Assembly (NCBI GenBank): GCA_026686845.1
Contig: JAIVEN010000015.1
Location: 14,675,501 to 14,739,500 of the forward strand
Reading direction: 5' to 3'
From: Adenanthera pavonina
Lineage: Eukaryota; Streptophyta; Magnoliopsida; Fabales; Fabaceae
DNA: 64,000 nucleotides
The translations under genes and the position numbers were made by a program. The notes beneath the pieces were generated by a model. The model worked only from the letters and a program-made list of their open reading frames with translations, made no database searches and had not been told where the DNA came from. This document shows, one piece after another, positions 58,899 to 64,000 of the stretch (its first letter is position 1; the number at the start of each line of letters is the position of its first letter).

Positions 58899-60308
58899 GA
58901 AATCAGTCAGGAGAAGTGTAAGTGAAGAATTAGAGACAGAGAGGAGGATGGGAGTTTAATCAAACATGGAAATGCAATGGAATAGACTAATCTGGCAGAT
59001 TAATCTTCAGTCATTAAAATTCAATTAGTTACGTACGTACAAGGAAATTGAGGTCAGGGGAGGGGAGGGGAGGGGAGGTTGGTGGCTGATCCTGCCAAGA
59101 GAAGAAAATTAATTTGATGATGGTGCTTAGCTTGTGGATGGCTAGTAGCTATGATCTTGAGCATAAAGCTTAAAGAAGCATATTTATATATTACATAAGC
59201 AAAGAGAGAGAGGCAAAGGGAGAAGATAGAATTAGCATAGAATGGAATCAGATGATGTATATGGGATGAAGAAAGAGATGAGTGAATGAAAAGTTGAAGG
59301 TAGAATCAGTCCCCTCCTTTCCCTTCAAGGGGGACGGAGTTTAGACTACCTATATATGTATATGCTATATATATATATATGAATAATAACCTGTGTTGTG
59401 TTGTCATTGTGTAGCCATTGCCAAGGTATATTCTTATTCTTGTACTTTTCTAACTATTGGGTTTCCTCTTCTGTTTTGTTTAACTGCCTAGTCACCTTGT
59501 CCCAAAAACGAATATAAGTCATGCAATAGTTCTAACTAAAACCTGCGGGATGTGGGATTTCATTATATTCTGTGTAATGCATATAGAGATATAGGTGTCT
59601 AGCTTGATTGGGTTAACAGATTTTTAAATTATATCATTCATGGTGATTTTGTATATCATAAAAAAAAAATTAGATTAGCACAACATATATTGCATTGAGT
59701 TTGAGGAATGGATCACACTATTCCTAACTTACATATTGATGTATTGATGTGGAGATCATTACAAGATTATCTGATTGAATTAATTTTCACATTTTGTTCT
59801 GAGATCTTTAATAAACAACTATATGTTAGAGCAATGCATTATACCGTGTTCTATATAATAAATCATATTATTTATAATTTATTAACAGTAAAGCTTATTA
59901 TAGATTTATATTATATAAAGATAACATGGACCCTCAAGTACCAAAATATTTGAAAATTGACCCATATGGATGCAAATATAAATTGTTGTAATGGGTTGTT
60001 CCCTCTTATTCATACAAAAAATCAACAAAATTGATTATTTTGCATCCAAAGAAATTTAAAAAAAAAGAGAGAGAGGAAATAATAAAAAAAATTACATATA
60101 TGTTTTAGACAGCTACTCAAATAATTTTATCTAGTCTCATAAGTTTAATTGATAAGTTTAATTGGTGAAAAAAAAGAACCGATAAATATATTGTGTGTAC
60201 ATGAGTATTTAAATCATTTAATCACTATTAAATAGTAGTTGCTTAAAAAAAGATTAGCCAAAGAGAAGAATAAGGTAGGTTAAATCTACAGTTTTTTTTT
60301 GTCAAAAA

Positions 60309-60358
<50 letters not shown>

Positions 60359-60695
60359 TTTTCAACCTACACTTTCTTTTTATTATTATTATTATTATTC
60401 TTCGCTTCAACCTACACTTTCTTTCTTATTTTTTCTTTTGGCATTACAACCTCCACTTGTCAGTTATCTCAAAACATTATTTTTGGCTAAAAAAATTTCA
60501 TGCATTTAATTCAGTTATCACAATAAAGATCCTCCCCCATTTGTCGGCTTTTTTAGCATAATATAATAAAAAATAAAAAAATTATTGAAATATGACATAT
60601 TAGATAATATTTACTAAAATATAATACACAAAGTTGACTAATGATAGTGCATTTTTACTCCGTGCGCATAAGTCAATTTGATAGATATGCAACTT
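58899..60695. other. PLD leader/promoter and intergenic stretch
   Basis: Immediately upstream of PLD the sequence is CT/GA-rich, with a GGGGAGGGGAGG run at 59057-59078. Further right it is AT-rich with a (TTA)n microsatellite. No gene recognised; an open frame at 59708-59953 is AT-rich and motif-less. Confidence 0.5.
60310..60357. repeat. (TTA)n microsatellite
   Basis: Sixteen TTA units without interruption. A second, shorter tract (about 60381-60399) follows after a TTCAACCTACACTTTCTTTT segment that also recurs downstream at about 60405-60424. Confidence 0.95.
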
Positions 60696-61053
60696 CTAAT
60701 CTAAATATTTTTTTAATAAAAAGGCAAGTCACATGGATACTGACTTACCTTTTTACACTTTTGCTTTTATTTTTTATATTTTTTTAAAAACAATTATTTT
60801 TTTAATTATTGGAATGGGAAATTTAAATGGTTCCTCTGTTCTTATTTGTAATGTGTTGTTGACGAGTGAATGGATATTAAGAAAAGTTAGTTATACTAAA
60901 AAATTTTTAAAAAATTAACATAAGCTTCCAATTTTACCCCTACTCCTTAGTCAAGTAGTTATAATTATGTGCGAAAAAGAAAGTGTGTTAAAATAAGAAA
61001 CAATTTATGAAAAATAGTTATTGAGAGTAAAGTAGGAAAATCATATGAAAATT
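60696..61053. repeat. Left inverted arm
   Basis: Inverted homologue of 62804-63176. It contains most of a MITE that is complete only in the right arm, and a worn palindrome AAGTCACATGGATACTGACTT near 60725. Confidence 0.7.
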
Positions 61054-61204
61054 ATCCAAACTGATAGAGAGCTAAATGGGGATAATGACAAGGCCGCTTT
61101 GTATTTCTCTATAGATTGACCAGGAATGGGAGAGTTAAATGAGGGCAATGAAGATGATGGCATGAAAGAAGGAAAAGTAGCCCCTACAAATGTACTGGAT
61201 GTGG

Positions 61205-62520
61205 CTAAAGTAGTGGTGTGATTTCATTCCTCTTCATACTCTTCTTGAAAATAAATGGTGGCTTAGTTGATAAATAGTCATCACATCGTTTATTTGGTTT
61301 TCTGCGTTGAGGAATTTCGGGACGTGGTATCTCTTGTGTAGGTAGAGGAGGCTCGGGTTTCATGTTGAAACGTTGCTCTTTCATTGCAATTAATATGTTA
61401 CGCTGGTCTTGAGCAACCTTAGTATGAAAATCGGTTGACATTTCTGAAGGATAATTAATGGTAAGCCTATATAAATCTTCTGCTATATCAGCCTAAACTT
61501 AATAATAAATCATTAGATTATAACGTTGTCTATATCAAGGAAAAATACAATGATTGTGAAAAGTGAAAAAAAAGTTACCACATAACCGGTTGCACTATTA
61601 GAAGGTTGGATCCACAGTCGACTATGTCTCCAATATCATTGCATGTGCTCAGATGTAAGATGAAACACCTCATTTGCTAGAGGAGCATAAGTAGTAGCAT
61701 AAGGCAAATTAAATCATGTTTCAATGAAGATTCTATGAGTTTCTATCCAATTCTTTAAGGTTTTCCCTCGTAACTATGTTGTGTGAAAATCGCCCAAGTT
61801 AAACAAGGTTATCAGAATTGGTTGCTGGATACCAAATTGCCTTAGAAAGTAATCAGGATGGTGCCATTCTACCATGTGAAAGCATACAAGGGGGACAAAA
61901 ATATGCCAAATGTCACTTGATTCTAAGCAATAATCTAGAATTAGGCCAAGATTCCTAAAATGTTCATATGGTCACCAAATGATCTCATCATCGACCATTA
62001 CATCAAGTAAACTTCTATAACATCATAAAGCCGAGAGATTAAAATAGGAGACTAGTTATATGTTTTTCCACCTTATGATTATAATAAAAAAGATTGTTAA
62101 AATATGCATGATTTTGATAAAAAGTGAATAAGAAATATTTAAAGCATATTTTTAACATACCTAAACCCTAGGAGTGGTAAAAGAGGATAGACATCAACAT
62201 TTGGATTTAAGGAGTGATAAAAGAGGATAGACATCAGAATTTGGATTTAGTGGTGGTCGCTTTGGTGCTAGCATGGAAAAACGATCCCATGCCCATAAAC
62301 GTAGTAATGCTAAGCAACCACTAATATTCACCCCAGATAGGTTAGTTATATTGCACATTTCTCTATATAAGTGAGCTAAGACCACTGAGCCCTCACTGTA
62401 TTTTCCAGTATCTTCAAAATTCACTAATAATGGAAGATACATTAAATAGACCATATGACCAAACCTATCTGACGTAATGTATCCACCTATTAGTCTGAGG
62501 ATATATGTTAGTGCAAAACA
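61205..62520 (-). pseudogene. Plant mobile domain (PMD/MAIN-like) protein, decayed
   Basis: Reading the minus strand in pieces gives typical PMD sequence in order: RLIGGYITSDRFGHMVYLMY and VLAHLYREMC, then GCLALLRLWAWDRF (62520-62200); later LGLILDYCLESSDIWHIFVP, VCFHMVEWHHPDYFLRQFG and NWIETHRIF (about 61980-61700); and a basic, Pro-rich C-terminus ending at 61205 (PEPPLPTQEIPRPEIPQRRK). Several in-frame stops and frame changes, and a missing N-terminus, show it is non-functional. PMD proteins (MAIN, MAIL1) act in meristem maintenance and silencing of repeats, and many copies are carried by transposons. Family assignment is from remembered consensus and is fairly firm; the exact limits are not. 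Confidence 0.78.
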
Positions 62521-62732
62521 TTGTTAAAATTTACTTATTATTATTTCTAATCTTTGTTATTTACTTATTATTAGTTAATTATTAATTAGTATTTTTTTAA
62601 CTTTTAATTAAATTGATTTTTTTAATGATTATTGAACAAAAAAAAAGATCCAATATTCCTTATTTAATATTTGTTAAAATTTGTTGACTAATAATTATTA
62701 TTTAATAATATATCAATTATTAGTAATTTATA

Positions 62733-63029
62733 CTTCTTCCGGTCTTATTTATAAGATGTTATCTAAAATATTTACTTCGTTGTATTTATAAGTTGTAGTA
62801 TGAGATTTTCGTATGATTTTCCTACTTTACCCTCAATCACTTTATTTTCTCATAAATTATTCCTCATTTTGACACATTCTCTTTCCCACACATAATTATT
62901 ACTACTTCATTGAAAAGTAGAAATAAAATTAGAAGTTTTTGTTAATTTTTTAAACTTTTTAAATATAACTAACTTCCCTTAATACTTATTCATGTGTCAA
63001 AAACACTTTATAAATAGAAACAAAAAGAC
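62733..63029. mobile_element. Stowaway-like MITE within the right inverted arm
   Basis: The left end CTTCTTCCGGTCTTATTTAT, preceded by TA, pairs with the right end, reverse-complemented TCTTTTTGTTTCTATTTATA. About 297 bp. The inverted-arm homology continues beyond its right end to 63176, so the MITE is part of the duplicated unit and not the whole of it. Confidence 0.55.
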
Positions 63030-63176
63030 CATTTATATTTTCCATTTCAACAATTAAAAAAAAATTATTTTTTAAAATAAAATATAAAATTATAAAAAAA
63101 TAAGTCGCATGGATATCATGCGACTTACCTACCCATACAACTTATCTTTTCATTTAAAAAATAATATTTAGATTAG
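62804..63176. repeat. Right inverted arm with a 25-bp palindrome
   Basis: Inverted homologue of 60696-61053. Near 63102-63126 it has perfect 10-bp arms AAGTCGCATG / CATGCGACTT around GATAT. Confidence 0.7.
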
Positions 63177-64000
63177 TAATTATATATTTATCCGATTGAT
63201 TTATATGAAATCAGATTGTATTACCACCAATAGACTTTATATATATATATATATTATATTTTGATAAATATTATTTAATATATATTTTAATAATTTTTTT
63301 ATTATATTATGCTTAAAAAAAAACCTCATTTGTCACCATCCTTTCTCCAGCAGTATCTCCATACCCTACCGTACGGTGATATGCTCCATCCAACGGTTCA
63401 TAAATACCAAGCTGATAAAGGCATTAAAGAGGCAACTGTTCTATCACGCGCAAAGTGTCAGAAACAATGCCCCTAGCAAGTTTTTTTTTTTAGGGCAGGG
63501 GAGTGAAAGTGAAAATGGACGAGACAGAGAATGGTAATTGAAAAGAAAGTGAGATTTAAAAATAATTTTAATAAGATAATAAAAGTGTGATATAATTTTT
63601 AATTAATATATATATTTATATTTTAAAAAAACTAAAATACTCTTGTCTCCCTTTAGGCCTCATTTTTAACCATCACAAACACCCCCGTAGACACTGTTGT
63701 CTATTACCATAGAGAAAGCCACCATACAGATCAGAGCCTATTTTGTGGAATCCTATCACCATGGGGAATAGTGTTAGGCATATTTCAGTATTTGTTAAAG
63801 ATATTTGGGTTTTAAAATATTTAAATTATAAATTTTATTGAATATTCTCGTTATTCATATATTTTTATTTTAAAAATGAACTGTTAAAAATAAAAAGTAA
63901 GGAGAATATTTAATTTAATCGATATAATTAATTAAGTACTTAATAATTTAAAATCCAAATATCTAATAAATAATTAAATATATATAATATCATTTCTTAA
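63177..64000. other. AT-rich intergenic stretch to the right edge
   Basis: It contains AT runs (about 63237-63255). A GC-richer patch at 63330-63480 has no recognisable gene. Nothing else seen. Confidence 0.5.

Larger units (their letters stand above)
60696..63176 (-). mobile_element. Candidate DNA transposon with long inverted repeats around a PMD remnant
   Basis: Two arms of about 360 bp (60696-61053 and 62804-63176) are inverted copies of each other and enclose about 1.75 kb that carries a plant-mobile-domain pseudogene. Shared blocks include AATCTAAATATT at the outer ends, AGTTAGTTATA, and GTAAAGTAGGAAAATCATA at the inner ends. PMD genes are repeatedly found in plant transposable elements, including Mutator-like ones with long terminal inverted repeats. 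I found no clear 9-bp target duplication or transposase, so the arms may instead be an inverted duplication that happens to flank the remnant. Confidence 0.45.

Noticed and set aside
59708..59953. 81-codon open frame near a microsatellite
   Set aside because: Composition is that of the AT-rich spacer; no recognisable product.

Overview
The window is nuclear DNA of a core eudicot plant. The genes have short GT-AG (and two GC-AG) introns and encode plant-specific families. The spaces between them are very AT-rich and carry MITEs, LTR elements and a LINE. I cannot name the species from the sequence alone.

Layout, left to right: the first four exons of a UGNT1-like nucleotide-sugar transporter (minus strand, running off the left edge); an intronless ANTH-domain clathrin adaptor of the ECA4/CAP1 type (plus); an intronless SD2-5-type G-lectin receptor kinase (plus); an eight-exon TPX2-domain WAVE-DAMPENED2-like microtubule protein (plus); an EIN3-binding F-box protein (minus); a small Gag1-like clamp-domain (DUF4050) protein (minus); and a phospholipase D alpha-3-type enzyme (minus). 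The right end holds a decayed plant-mobile-domain (PMD/MAIN-like) pseudogene between long inverted repeats.

From memory of Arabidopsis loci, the gene order matches three related segments: At4g32272-At4g32330 (UGNT1, clathrin adaptor, SD2-5, TPX2 gene), At2g25430-At2g25490 (clathrin adaptor, TPX2 gene, EBF1) and At5g25350-At5g25370 (EBF2, DUF4050 gene, PLD alpha-3). The window therefore appears to keep in one piece an ancestral order that later duplication and gene loss split up. These genes are neighbours by descent and do not form a pathway. EBF (ethylene signalling) and PLD alpha-3 (osmotic stress) share only a general role in hormone or stress responses.

Repeats fill much of the rest. Four copies of one hAT-like non-autonomous family are present, three with exact 8-bp target duplications. 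One copy holds a nested Stowaway MITE and another a nested CACTA-like element whose empty site can be read from a sibling copy. There is also a candidate 1.8-kb solo LTR, a small non-autonomous LTR retrotransposon, several TA-flanked MITEs, and an almost full-length but frameshifted RTE-type LINE with a 19-bp target duplication inside a GC-AG intron of the DUF4050 gene. I see no rRNA, convincing tRNA or CRISPR sequence. I found no clear new molecular system; the most informative parts are the nested transposons, the long-TIR element around the PMD remnant, and the splicing details.
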